Positions 12,767-28,708 of a DNA stretch of 64,000 nucleotides are shown here, one piece after another; positions within the stretch are counted from its first letter, which is position 1, and each line of letters begins with the position of its first letter. The notes beneath the pieces were generated by a model. It did not search any database. It had not been told where the DNA came from and saw only the letters and a program-made list of their open reading frames with translations. Origin of the DNA: Perkinsus chesapeaki (lineage: Eukaryota; Perkinsozoa; Perkinsida; Perkinsidae); assembly GCA_013115145.1 (NCBI GenBank), contig JAAPAO010000141.1, positions 1 through 64,000 on the forward strand. The letters are read 5' to 3'. A program made the translations under genes and the position numbers.

Positions 12767-13441
12767 AGTCACAAGACAAAAACGATTACGTTTTTAATCG
12801 TTTCGGCAAAGCTCACGTGAAGAAGCGGAGGGGATTTAGTATATGATGAAAATCCTATATAGCTTGTCCGTACCATGTATACAACATTTTCAGAAAACTG
12901 ATAAAAGTTCGTAAGAGCAGCCGGAAGATACACGGCGATGGTTGTTGATGTTGATAAGAGTTTGGTAAGGTATTGAATATAACCTCGCTGTTCTACAGAT
13001 GATGATAATCATGTTGTTGTTACGTTGCGTTGCCGTAATCAGTGTTGCGTAATCTCGAATCTCCCTATTTACAAGTATGCCAAGCGACGCTACTTTGCTC
13101 CTTGGCTCCATCAGATTTTCAGACTTCGACTCTGCGGCTTGGTATTTCCCAGCTTTCTCTTCTGACCTGCCGAATCGGCTAGTCGGCTATGTCTTATAAA
13201 TCATCATTTATCTGTATACTACATTCTCCAGTGAGTGTTGGAACATTTCTGAGCCAAAGTCAAAAGTAGTGAGTACTTGTATGTCATAATGATACTATTT
13301 TCATTGTCTTGTATCATTTCTGACCTTAAAGGTTTACAACTGTCCAGCTTTGTAAGAATCCATTCGACAGAAAGCCTGTCATTTGCGGCCAATACTGCCT
13401 TTGTTTTATCACTGCTAAGTTACTTGTTTATGCCCTCAACC

Positions 13442-14157
13442 ATGCTAACTATTCTCCTCATTCTCCTCACACTTCTTTTTCACGTGCAACTTAGTTCAGC
13501 TAAGGCATGTTTTCGTCCTCTATTCCCCCTTCATCACTTCTCTTCAGAAGCCTTGTCAAGTTGTTGAAGCTTCCGAGGGTGCCCCTTACTGTCTGGTCTA
13601 CTACACTGATGAGCGTGGCGAAATTAGCCCAGATTCGAGCTTTTCGTTCACAATCGATAGTGACAACAAGCTGGCTACAAGAATGTTAACCTGCCGTAGA
13701 ACCAAAAAATACGTGAAAAGAGAAGGGTATACCATTAGGGGCCTTGGAAATGTAACCCTTAGCCACCATCTGACTCGGCGCCTGTGCCCCGAGCTGCAAC
13801 GAAGGCATTTCTTCTGGCACATCTATGTAGCTGAAATTGTTTTCTTACTGAAAGCTGTCTAAAAGGCGTTTTTGACATTATTATTGCTACTGCAGGTCTG
13901 ATGGTGATAAAATAGGTGTCGTCGACAACGGAAAGAAGAGGAATAAGCCGAAGGAGATATCAGATCCTGCGAAGAAGATGCCGAAAGTGTTGTTGAGTGG
14001 CGACCATGTTAAATGCAGTTCGGCTTTCAATGTTTTGGCCAAGGAAATGAGAGCTACCGAAGAAGACTGTGAAAATATTCTCGAGAAAACTTGCATTTTT
14101 TATGAGGGCCTTGAGAAAGAAACTAAGAGGGGGTTTTTTTCTTTTAGACGTAAATGA
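13442..14157 (+). CDS. Predicted secreted protein, cluster member 6
   Basis: The signal peptide MLTILLILLTLLFHVQLSSA is followed after a 43-nt intron by EASEGAPYCLVYYTDERGEI and ATRMLTCRR. This is the same block as in the gene at 8732. The last exon (about 13895-14157) holds SDGDKIGVVDNGKKRN, a Lys-rich stretch and CENILEKTCIFYEGLEKE, matching the family's C-terminal Cys helix. The first intron would have to start GC (13505) and end AG (13547), because no GT in the right phase is present. The donor of the second intron is not settled (13726 or nearby). An upstream hydrophobic start at 13277 is an alternative 5' end. Confidence 0.6.
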
Positions 14158-14258
14158 AATGAGCTAACATGAGACCTTGAAGTTGTCTGAGGTGATACTG
14201 CTGCTTTAGTTGTCGCATGGTTGTTGGGGGCTCTTCTACTCGAAGGTATTTTTTGAAC

Positions 14259-14507
14259 ATGAAGCTGCTGCTCTTCAACTTTGCATCATTCTTATTCATT
14301 ACTCACGCCATTAGAAGCAAGCCAGACACTGCTTTAAGAGGGAAGTATGTTACCACTATTGACGTGCACCATTACCCCAAAAGACATATTACGGAACCCC
14401 TCGAAGCGAAGGAGCCCAGGAGAAAACGCGTTACGTGGGCTGATCAAGAAATGGGCATCGAATTCCCTCACTATGAACGCATGGGTACGTCTTCGTGGGG
14501 CTGCTGA
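14259..14507 (+). CDS. Small predicted secreted protein, cluster member 7
   Basis: ATG at 14259 begins the signal peptide MKLLLFNFASFLFITHAIRS. The short mature part ends in EPRRKRVTWADQEMGIEF. The RVTW core resembles the RVxF docking motif for protein phosphatase 1, and the next gene has KKRARFAD at a similar place. A donor-like ggtacgt near the end may lead to further exons, so the stop at 14507 is provisional. Confidence 0.55.
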   Translation: MKLLLFNFASFLFITHAIRSKPDTALRGKYVTTIDVHHYPKRHITEPLEAKEPRRKRVTWADQEMGIEFPHYERMGTSSWGC

Positions 14508-14930
14508 GATGATGAAGGTCCGAAAGTTTATTTCTAAAAATTGTTCACACCGATTCGGTGTGTAATATATCATATCAGTCCTCCCAACTTTGTCTATCCG
14601 ACAGTCATTCAGTTTTTGGTGAGAATTCTTCTCAACTCAGCCCCAGAAGGTACTGAAGAAGCAAAGCCTGTGCTACCCTACTTGTAGATGTAATCCGTCT
14701 CTACTAACCGTTGCTCTTTGGGAGTATGTAAGGGTCACATCTCGGCAATAAAGTGCACATTTGTCCTCTTCAGGGATACTAGAAGGCCTCCAGTGAAGGC
14801 AGATATATGAATTTATTGTGATGTTGCCTGTGATTGACCCGCGTATTGAGTTGTTAATTCGCTCAAGTGCAGTTGGATAATTAACAATCATAGTGCAGTT
14901 GAATAATTATAGTCAGCTCACATATAAGCC

Positions 14931-16214
14931 ATGAAACTCGTGTACTTCTCGTCTTCCCTCCTTATCGCTAGTAAACCTTTTTCAAGCGTAGCTATCGAGT
15001 TAAGCGCCGTTAAGAAGGAGAAAGTATCGCAAAGGAGCTGGCAACAGAGAACTGAAGACAGAGAAATCCTCGAACAAGCTAAACCCATCATATTTCCTGG
15101 TGAGGAGAAACAGTCGGAGGGTAGGACCCCACCGGGAGCAGTGAAAAAAAGAGCTCGCTTTGCTGATGAAGTCGGCGGAAAGGTATCGGAGACTTACCAA
15201 GGGACAAAAAAACCGAAGGACCAGAGACCGAAGGGGACCAAGAAAGTGCAGATTGGAGCAGTAACGCGGCGAATTATGTCATACAAATGATTGCCCGCTT
15301 TTTACCGTCAGCCCACCGCAGTGAAAAAGACACACTTCTCTACGGTTGCTTTGCCAGAAGATAAGTTGGTGGAGCTACTAGGATACCATAAAATCGATGA
15401 TCCCTCATTGGCTTCGAAGGTGAACTTACCCTCAATGTATTGATGATATTTCGTAATTTCAGTACACTTTTCAAGTCGAAGAAAAGATATCAGCAGACGG
15501 CGATAAGTACTGTGAAGTTGGCCCTGATGATGGGTCTGGATATTTCATATCACTCCTTTTGAAGGGCAAAGGGGAACCTATAGGAACTAAAGAAGTTATT
15601 TGTCGAGGCGGCTCTCATGTGAAGTAAGTATCCCTCTCTCTTTTGCTTGAGTAAGCTCGAGGCTCTAGGACAGTTGAATCGGGTGTATTGCGGTGCCTGC
15701 CAGTGATCGGGGTGGAATGAGCTGATAAGATGTTGAATCAGATAAGCAGTTGGTGTATATACATTATACACCTCCCGCATAGTTCTAGCATAGCTCACGG
15801 ACATATGTGCTGCGTGTGAGTTGAAGTCTCTTCTTCGTTAATGACGATTATACAAAGTCTAATTAGTTCAGCTCCTCGGCTGCCCTAAACTCTATATAGG
15901 TCGACCCTACCTGGAAAAGCGAACCCCGTCATAAATCTATTTTTCTCAGAGGAAATGGTGAGGATGTTCTCCATGAAGATTCACAGACTGGACTTATTAA
16001 AGTTTTTAAGGATCCTCTCGCACAGGATCGTTTTAAGGATGTTAACCAATACGGCAAGTGCACTCTGACGGTTGACGCGCTCTCACAGAAAATTGTTGAC
16101 ATTGAAGACGTTGGGTCTCGTGGTTCCTATTATGCCCTCGACAAGGCCCTCTGTAATTTATACGCTGAAGCTGCTAAGAACGCCACGTCTGTACGACAAG
16201 AGACTCGAGTTTAG
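14931..16214 (+). CDS. Predicted secreted protein, cluster member 8, about 280 residues
   Basis: Exons 14931-15245, 15312-15419, 15463-15623 and 15950-16214 join in frame through introns of 66, 43 and 326 nt. The start MKLVYFSSSLLIASKPFSSV is a signal peptide. The first exon is Lys/Glu-rich and holds AVKKRARFADEVGGK. Later exons carry EDKLVELLGYHKIDDP, CEVGPDDGSGYFISLLL with EVICRGGSHVK, and GNGEDVLHEDSQTG up to YALDKALCNLYAEAA. These are the full-length version of the block order seen at 7978, 8732 and 13442. The first intron removes an in-frame TGA, which supports the splice. Function unknown. Confidence 0.72.
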
Positions 16215-16580
16215 TGAAAAGTGTGGATGGTATTGTGATGATGATGATATAAATGATGTCATGCTGTGGTGTGCTGTCGTCAATCGTATCTTGTGTTTAC
16301 CAAATAGAAACAGATACAGTACGGGCAAGCTAGAGACCCAATTTCGTGTGGAGAGTTCAACTTCTAAACTACTGCTCGTATCAACCTGAAATTTGGCATG
16401 GGAACTCTCCTAACACGGATACATCGTTAAAATACTCCACGGACTTGGTTTTCGAAGGAAAAATTTTTGGTACTTTTCTGCACCTCTTTTTTATCTGCGT
16501 ATAAAATAGCTAAAGCATAGCGCAAGCCCGCCGACTCGCTCGGTGTCACTAAGCTGTCGTATCTTGTTTGCGTCCCTCCG

Positions 16581-17970
16581 ATGCTTCTTGGTTCGATAAC
16601 CTTCTTGGCGATAGTATTGCAACAGATCACTGCGTCGCTACTGGCCAGCCGGAGGAGGAGGAGGAGCGGAAAATATTCAGTGAGAAAGGTGAGCCATTGC
16701 CGACGGCTCAGTGATACGCTTGTAACTAAGCTTTCAAGGCTCGACTGCCCTCGCAGATCAAAGAGGAGCGTCCGACGAAGATGATGAATGGGACAGAGGA
16801 TAATGTTGAACTGCTTAGAATGGCAAGACGTGATGGAATTACGACAATGTTGGTACCGGATATGCCTATTGAAAGGGCGAAAGTCCGAGCTCTGGTAGGC
16901 CGAAAGTTGGAATAAATCGATACCGTCTTTGCTATTTCCAAATTCTTGGATGACCATTGATTATTAATGTAAGTGAATTATCATTTCAGGAGTCCAGTGT
17001 AACCGAAGATAGTGGAATATCATCCCCTACCCTGTGCCAATGGAACGATAAGTTAGCATTATATGACTTGATAAAAACACCAGTATTTGGGGGCTTTCCG
17101 AAACCATTAGTCCTAACCGCGAAGGAAATGGATCGTCGTGTAAAGGAAATGGCAGAAATGTTCAAGGTGGTTGAAGCTCACGCCGAAGATGATAATCATA
17201 TGAGTGAAGTAGAAGAGAAGACCCCGTCACTTCTTTCACTGGATATTTTTAATGCTTCTATTGGAGATGCTGAAGTAACTCTCAATTATTTTGAACCAGA
17301 GGACTTTCCAGATGGCATTGCGCCTCTCGGGAAAAGACCACATGAGAGATACCTGAACCTAGCACTTTTCCTGGTGGACGAACAAGAGAGAGATGAACAG
17401 CAAGATAAGTTCTTATCAAAGCCGTTAGAAAATGCTATGACGAGAAGTGCTAGGAAGTGGGCAGGAAAGGGGATCATTGAGATTATGGATAGATTGAAGC
17501 CCACACTGGTGTCGTGGGGCTTGACGGAGCCGTACGTGTCTTTTGGGCAGATTAATAATGATATCGTTATCGCACTCAAGAAAAACCGCAAAGAAAAAGC
17601 TTGTGAGGGGATTATTCTTGGTAACGTAAAGGTGAACCCATACCTACACTTACTGATCGACAGAGCAAACCTCGGTGAATGGCCGCTATTTTACAGTCCG
17701 GCGGACTACTTGGCTTTTGCCGAACGCCGCAAGGATAGTGAATTGATGACCTATGATGAAGTCAAAGACGAAATTGACAGATCGGGCAGGATCAAATTAT
17801 CTACTGGTGAACAAAGGAACCTACACATTATAGACCAAGTGCTAGGTGTTATGTTTACAACACCAACCATAAAGGACACACCGAAGAAGGACACACTATC
17901 CCACCGATGGGTCGAGGCTGTGAGAAGCTCCCTTCGGCGGCAGACTTATGATTTTCACCGTGATGATTAA
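16581..17970 (+). CDS. Predicted secreted protein, about 408 residues
   Basis: Exons 16581-16688, 16757-16894 and 16990-17970 are separated by 68- and 95-nt introns. The N-terminus is MLLGSITFLAIVLQQITASL followed by SRRRRRSGK, a polybasic stretch right after the cleavage region. The remainder is mixed alpha/beta with no Cys-rich or repeat pattern (for example FDIFNASIGD-like and WGLTEPYVSFGQINND segments). I recognise no family. It closes the run of secreted-type genes, all on the plus strand. The long last exon is the most securely coding part. Confidence 0.75.
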
Positions 17971-18173
17971 TGATGTGACTGCAGATGTTGATGTCATACA
18001 GAATGTTTTGTGTTACCAAAGTGCGCAATATGGGAGAAAATATTAGCAACCAGTTGTTGGGGATTCGAGCTGCTAATCCCTCTCGAGGATCGTGAGGCGG
18101 ACAGTCTCCGGTGTAGGTCGAGACGCTCAGCCGTACGTGGATAATGTGTCTGTCGGCCGCGGATTCATCAAAT

Positions 18174-18247
18174 GAGCCTCGCTGGGAATCGAACCTCGAA
18201 GTTCAGATGTGAAGATGGACACTTTACCTACTGAGCTAAACCTCGAC
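18174..18247 (-). repeat. tRNA-like sequence with A and B boxes
   Basis: On the minus strand this reads a perfect A box (TAGCTCAGTAGG) and, about 35 nt later, a B box (GGTTCGATTCC). The overall length is that of a tRNA. The acceptor halves do not pair and the T stem is imperfect, so it is not a working tRNA gene. It is best read as the tRNA-derived head of a SINE or a decayed tRNA, and is the likely type of source for the nearby T-arm introns. Confidence 0.65.
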
Positions 18248-18640
18248 GGATTCATTACCGAAAGTTGGTAGATAATCGATTATTCTGGCGCGCGCTTCCA
18301 AAGTACGCGTTGGTGAGTGCTGCAGACTCGGCGACCTTATTGTCTCAGCCTATCTTTTATCCCTCTTTGGAGGGTCTTTTTATAATGATACTATCTATTA
18401 ATGATGAAGCAATTGATTCTCCAATAGCTATTAGGACTACTTCAGAGGGAACTGCCATAGTCTTCCAGGTTACATTATTAACACACATTCTATATAGGAG
18501 TATCTTTCTTCAGATTTCAAGCTTGTTAACCTGGCTTCTCAGAATCCTAATACCAATAGTCGTCACTGCTTTATATCTTAAGGTAAAGTTCATCTCATCG
18601 GAGCCTCTCGAATACATTAAATTAGTTCACGAACCACGGA

Positions 18641-20975
18641 AGAGTCGATGATCGCCGCCGCCGTGATGTGCCGCAAGGAGACTATTTAAACGTTACTACA
18701 GTGAGCCCAGCTCAACCGCGACCATTTGGCAGTCCAACCAGGAGAAAGGTCAGGAGCTGTCTCATTCAGCCAAGTTAACTTAAATTATCAGATTATCCCA
18801 CCTACGGCTTCGTCTCGTTGTAGCTCGAGAGCGTCTCCTGTGACGCGGGGAGTGTATCCAGCAACAAGCAAACCAGCTCGACAGGAGGCCAATCAGAGCT
18901 TGGCGGCTTCTAAGGTAAGGCTTTACGTTACTAATAGAGTGGTAACTCGGTCGGGTAGGATGAACGGCGTAATGACAAAGTACTTGGTAAAGAGGATATG
19001 CTCAAGGGTGTTGGCGAAGGTGGACAGGATGACGCAGGTTCGATCCCGGGTGAGGGCATCTTCAGTTACTAAATGCCCGGTAGAGCTCGAAGGCCTCGGC
19101 ATATCTTCCCAAGCTGAAGTGGCGAGTCGAGACGTGACCTCCAAATCTGATGGTGAGGAATCTTTTCGCACTATGAAGATTCCTTTGAGGTTGGTTTGTC
19201 AGCGTCTGGGTCGACTCCGCCGCCGGGTTTCGAACCTGCAAAGGAAACGCCGGTCGATGGGAACGAAATGAGTAGGGCTGAATCAGGAATAGAAATTAAG
19301 TCCAACTTGTTGAAAGGTTTCACCACGAAAAATGAGAATGCCCGTCGAGCCTTGGAAACCGCGATTGAGCAGTTCCCGACTGAAGTAGGACTTTCGACGA
19401 GACGACTGTTGGTGGATGATGTCGTCTTGACAGGCGGCAAATGTCTGCCAGGAAGTCCTGCAATCCTTGACAATGGAGGGGGTTGTTATTGAGCCACAGA
19501 CGTAGGGCGGAGCGAAGCGTGGCAGGTTTCAACATTTTGTGTCATAACCAGATATGAGGCAATGATTCGCGCGGCTGAGGTATCTGGTGATTCGGAACTC
19601 GCCGGAGTTCTCTTCAATGGTGTTAGTAAGTTAACGTTGGATTTTATAAGGGAAATGTTTACTCTTTCCAGGCATGCTTGTTGGTGGTGACTCTCGGAAG
19701 GGGGATGAGCAGCAGCCCGCCAGGGGGAAGGATGATGAATCTTCGACGATTAAAAGTGATGGGAAGTCTGAAGTAGGCGATGAGTCGCAGGTTCAATCCC
19801 GGGATAGGAGCTTTTTAGGAGGCTGCTGCTGCTTGTCGTGGGCCTGTTGTGGGTTCGCAGTCGCCTCCTGGACTCTCCACTGCAGCAGCTACCCCATTGA
19901 CTTTGGTTCCGCAACAGGAGGGCAAGAACCAAACACCACCACAGATGCAATTGAATGCCAAAGCACCTGAGTTTGTGCCTTCTGGAGGGTATGGAACGGC
20001 CCCGACGACAAGGTTAGTATTTCAGGGATGTGATGGCGCTTCTTTATTATTTCGACTAAATTACATTCTCCTTTTTATTTTTATTATCAACTTCTTGGAG
20101 ATGGTAATTATTAAATCTTCGCCCTCGTACACTTCTCGATCCTCGGAGAAGATCCCTACTACGCTTAGCATTTGTGAACTCTTGACGGTATTCATTAGTT
20201 TCGTGGCGCGCAAGAAATTGGTGGTCCGTGATCAGGTTCCTAGATTCACTGATGGATCATCGTCGTGCTGTGGCAGCTGCAAGATATTATCAGAATCAGT
20301 TTGCGGCGGCTCGATATATGGGAGGGGTAGTCGAGGAGGGCGCGCAGGTTCGATTCCCACTGTCGGTATTTCCAGCTTGCTGCCATGGCCAAAGCTCAAA
20401 TGCAAGCAGTCCAGCTGGCGCAGGCTCAGGGATCTTATATCGGGCGAAACTATCCTAGTGCGCCAGGTAGTGGGGTGCGGGTTTATTGGAGAATAGTTGA
20501 TGATGGTGGTAGTAGGAATGCCTACTATTGAAGGAGATACGTTGGGGGATTGGGCAGCCGCGAGGGCTGAGGAGGAAGCACAGGTAGGCTTCATATCGAA
20601 AAGGCGTGGGTTCGATCCTAGGCAAGGGCGTTTCGTCAGGTGCAAATGCGCGTTAAGAAAATGCTTGAAGAGAAGAATGAGAGAAGTCAGAAAGATCCTT
20701 CTATGAAGGGTAGGACGCCGGGGTGATGGATCGAACCTGGGTGGATGGATCCCTGCGGTGTTCAGTTATTGCTGATTCCTCCAGGGTCGGTGGAGATAAG
20801 ATGAATAATAAGGACGTTAAATGTAGGGTGGATGCGTTGGTTAGTTGAGGGAAATTTGGTAGTATTAGGCAGCAAGAATACTACGGATGGTTCTGAAAGG
20901 ATACCAGTGAAGATTTCAGTTGATGAGCTTAAACAAGCTGATGCACAGAGAAGGAAAGAGCTGCTTGGAATATAG
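18641..20975 (+). CDS. PAM2-motif protein, low complexity
   Basis: Exons with consistent phase include DDRRRRDVPQGDYLNV, IIPPTASSRCSSRASPV, an Ala/Pro/Gln-rich exon with MQLNAKAPEFVPSGGYG, then HRRAVAAARYYQNQF, LAAMAKAQMQAVQLAQAQ, WAAARAEEEAQ, VQMRVKKMLEEKNER, VIADSSRVGGDKMNN and a last exon ending RRKELLGI. LNAKAPEFVP matches the PAM2 consensus (LNxxAxEFxP), which binds the MLLE domain of poly(A)-binding protein. An ataxin-2-like role in mRNA regulation is possible but no Lsm domain was seen. At least five of its introns carry the tRNA-like core. The 5' end is not resolved. Confidence 0.55.
18955..19065 (+). repeat. tRNA-like intron, sense orientation
   Basis: GGTTCGATCCC lies at 19037 and is followed by gcatcttcag at the acceptor. 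The upstream part (cttggtaaagag) resembles a D-arm. The donor is the phase-compatible gtagga; a donor at 18915 is the alternative. Confidence 0.55.
19773..19818 (+). repeat. tRNA-like intron, sense orientation, 46 nt
   Basis: GTAGGC donor, core gcaggttcaatcccggg, end ctttttag. Phase 0 between DGKSE and EAAAACRGP in the PAM2 protein. Confidence 0.8.
20327..20375 (+). repeat. tRNA-like intron, sense orientation, 49 nt
   Basis: Donor gtagtc, core gcaggttcgattccc, end gtatttccag. Phase 0 between ARYMGG and LAAMAKAQ. A partial TTTCGTGGCGCG motif lies 120 bases upstream at 20199. Confidence 0.82.
20584..20639 (+). repeat. tRNA-like intron, sense orientation, 56 nt
   Basis: Donor gtaggc, core gtgggttcgatcctagg, end gtttcgtcag. 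Phase 0 between AEEEAQ and VQMRVKK. Confidence 0.82.
20710..20765 (+). repeat. tRNA-like intron, antisense orientation, 56 nt
   Basis: Donor gtagga, core ggatcgaacctggg (reverse of the B box), end gtgttcag. It joins DPSMK to VIADSSRV in phase 1. Confidence 0.72.
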
Positions 20976-21356
20976 ACCGTAGTAAAGCGGGGATGGCGGA
21001 GCGAAGCGATTCATGTTTGGCATTTTTCAGATTTTGAATGATGTTTATGATTACTGAAAAACCTTGATAAAGTTCCTGTGAATTGCCAGCTGTTATAAAA
21101 AAGAAAGTAAAAAAAGATGAGAAGAGAAGAGTTGTGTCTTCGAATATCTTTCATTATTGCACGCGTGCGCAAATTCTTGCGAGTGCGCATTGTGTGTGAT
21201 GGATGAAGATATGTTGCGGACGGCGCTGTATGAATTGGGTAAATGTTAATATAGCCATCTCTCTAACAAGAGCATGAGCTAATGACGTGTCTAAGAATTC
21301 ATATCATTGTTGAGTTTTAAAGTTATGTTATAATTGTTGGGTTGCATTTAGTCAAT

Positions 21357-23025
21357 ATGAAATTGCCCTTGCCAGAAGCCTCAGTGAGGCTGCAGGAGTT
21401 GCTGTGGACGAATGATGTTGTTTTGGGTAATATTGGATGGGGAGGGGATCGAACCAGGGACCTTTGGATGACAAATCAGAATCTGAGAGATTGCGAGATT
21501 TTAAATAGGTGGGAAAATTTTACTTCAATTGACTCTGTTGAATTTGATATTGGTTTCTTTATTGCAGGGAGTCGGTCGTTGGGGCGGAGAAAGGTTCTTG
21601 ATGGCTGCGGGTGCCGGTACATCGCCACGATGGATCCAGCGATAGATGAGAAGGCGATACGAGGGACTACGGCAGAAGTGAGGCAGATACGGCAGCGTGT
21701 TAGGAGTAGAATATGGAATTATATTTATTATTTACTGTGCTATATTTTTGTGAAATCTGTCCTTTCGTGAAATGCACGCACAGTAAAATTTAATGTTTTT
21801 AAAAGGAGATGAGCACATACCCGATATCGATGATATTAGTTATAATATATTAATAATTATTGTTGATTGATGAGCACTAGGTTGGAGTTCAGGAGACGTG
21901 TCTGGCAGTGGCTAGAGGAAAAGCAGATGAGTTGGAGAGACGGTTGAAGGGGAAGGATGTGTTGTTGCTGTGTGCGGATCAGGTGGGTCTGGCTGAGGTG
22001 CCGGGTTCGATTCCTGGTATGAGCAGGTAGCGGTTTGTGATGGAGAGATGAGAGAGAAACCGGAAAGTGCGGACGAGGCCAAACGGTAGAGGTTCTGGCT
22101 ATTGGAGGGAAAAGTTCTTTGGAATTTTGCTTGAGTTGTTTATTCCGGAAAAGGAGATGTATCACTAATAGTTGTAGGGTTGTGGATGATGTGTAGAAAT
22201 CTCTACAGGGACTTGGAGATGTTGGTATGTTTTCATCACTGTCATCGGTCAAGTCTGATTGGTAAATATCTTTGATAGGTTTATTAAAGACTACTCTGCT
22301 GGTAAAGAAGTTGTAACTTATACAGCATTGGTGTTGATTGACTGTAAGGATGGTCGAAGTGTGGAGGGGGTACATAAGGCAGCTACTTGGTACTGATGGT
22401 TGGGTAACCTGATATAAAGGTTCATTTCCAACACTGATTTACTATTGTTATATAGGGAGATAATATTTATACTCATCCCTTGTAGTGGAGGTTTAGTGCG
22501 GGGAATTGGTTGGCAAACATTCCTCGAAGTGCAATTAATTTGTTATTTGTGGATTATGGAGAATGCCCCTCCTGCCTCCCTCCTTAATTTGTTGAATGCC
22601 CCTCCCTCCTGCGGAGTTTGCTTTTTAATAGCATCCTTCGGTGTGCTTTTAATCATGATAACCAGTCGACTCTGTGTAGATAGACTTTCCAATCACTTGA
22701 CTATTTTCATCGAAACATTATATCGCAGTAGTCCAGCAGGATATAGCCCTCCGCTCTGAAGCGTAGCAGCCCAACCTTCGCAGGTTCGATCCTATCCCGG
22801 AGGATATAATAAATAATATTATCGCCAACAGCAATTGTTTAGTGTATCGATGTGCAGGTAGTTTCTGCATAGACGATGTCATGGGCCCGGTAGGTTACAA
22901 TAAATCTTGCAATCTTTGCGAATCTTGCATTTCCTCAGTTTGTCAAAAGTATCGAAGGCGGCAGTGACAGTGTAATGGGGTTACCTTTGGGGCTTCTCCA
23001 GGAGCTATTAGAGAAGATTCGATAG
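21357..23025 (+). CDS. Maf-like nucleoside triphosphate pyrophosphatase
   Basis: Joined exons give LGSRSLGRRKVLDGCGCRY (family start LGSxSxxRR), MDPAIDEKAIR, CLAVARGKADELERRL, LLLCADQVAVCDGEMREKPE, SADEAKR-FIKDYSAG, VVTYTALVLIDC and the end FVKSIEGGSDSVMGLPLGLL. This is the order of the Maf/ASMTL-N family, closest in style to the eukaryotic (plant-like) Maf proteins with SDQVVVxxGxxREKP. These enzymes hydrolyse modified or non-canonical NTPs to monophosphates in the cytosol. Exon edges: 21357-21426, 21568-21696, 21881-21982, 22027-about 22091, about 22278 onward, last exon about 22938-23025. The exon just before GSFCIDDVMGP is not resolved. Two introns have the tRNA-like core and a third copy lies at 22776. 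Confidence 0.9.
21427..21567 (+). repeat. tRNA-like intron, antisense, 141 nt
   Basis: Near its 5' end lies ggggatcgaaccaggg followed by acctttggatgac, the reverse of a tRNA anticodon-to-T-arm segment. It splits the glycine codon of the Maf LGSxS motif, so the intron boundaries are secure. Confidence 0.85.
21983..22026 (+). repeat. tRNA-like intron, sense, 44 nt
   Basis: Donor gtgggt, core gccgggttcgattcctgg, end tgagcag. It interrupts the conserved Maf block between LLLCADQ and VAVCDGE in phase 0. Almost the whole intron is T-arm-like. Confidence 0.9.
22774..22802 (+). repeat. tRNA-like core in a Maf intron
   Basis: ttcgcaggttcgatcctatccc, a sense B-box-like core. The surrounding exon boundaries were not resolved. 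Confidence 0.6.
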
Positions 23026-23117
23026 GAGAAGCTCATACCGGCATTTTCTCATTTGCACGCATGCGCAAACCCGATATGATGTTTCTGTTGTGCAGCCAGA
23101 GTCGAGTTTAGTTTATC

Positions 23118-23156
23118 GTGGTTACCGGGTTCGATTCCCAGGTGGGGCACCAATTA
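23118..23156 (+). repeat. tRNA-like core upstream of poly(A) polymerase
   Basis: taccgggttcgattcccagg followed by ggggcacc lies about 150 bases before the poly(A) polymerase start, in its 5' region or an untranslated intron. It looks like an isolated T-arm and acceptor segment. Confidence 0.6.
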
Positions 23157-23299
23157 AGAATGCCTCCGGATTAGGGCAGATTATCTATGCGGTTATTGAA
23201 GGGACTATTGAATACGTGAACTACCGGAGATGGAATAATGCTGAGTTATTAATATTTCCATCATTACACTTCTCCTTAGGTTTCCCTCTGCCTTCTTTA

Positions 23300-28256
<4,957 letters not shown>

Positions 28257-28708
28257 AATTTCCAGGAAAATTTTGTAAAATTTTGTCATTTTGTAAAATT
28301 TGCGGCTATCTTGGATATGTATTAAATGTTAAGACATGATGAGAAAAATGTGATGTATATTTGACTGGTGATGGAGTGGTTGATTCGAAAGGTCGGATTG
28401 TTGCCGTTGGTCCGATAATGTGTGAAATCTTCACAGTGCGTAATGGGCGTATCTTAGGTTCAAGGAGGGAGTGGTATGAATCTTGCTGGTCGCCCGAATA
28501 AACGTAGACATCTGAATTTGGATGTTAGTCTGAAAGGAACGGCATCCCAGTAAAATCTTATCAACCTACGAGTGTTGCGCTGAAGCTAACCTAATTAGTA
28601 TCCTTGGAGTGAAATCGATCAGATGATCGATATGTGCTTTGTAGTTGTTATTGTGTTTTTGTCTCTATGTCTTATAGAGTGTGAGTTTGCGTGCTGCTGA
28701 ATATTATT

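Noticed and set aside
18265-18651. Membrane protein frame just before the PAM2 gene
   Set aside because: Hydrophobic but crosses likely introns, starts in a repeat-like gcgcgcgc segment and has no family resemblance.
19196-19250. An antisense tRNA-like intron at cgggtttcgaacctgc (about 19228)
   Set aside because: The frame stays open through it (PPPGFEPAKETPV) and the core differs (tttcgaacc), so it may simply be coding.
23090-23299. An N-terminal extension of poly(A) polymerase from 23090
   Set aside because: It starts with GTG and runs through a tRNA-like core; the ATG at 23300 fits the family start.
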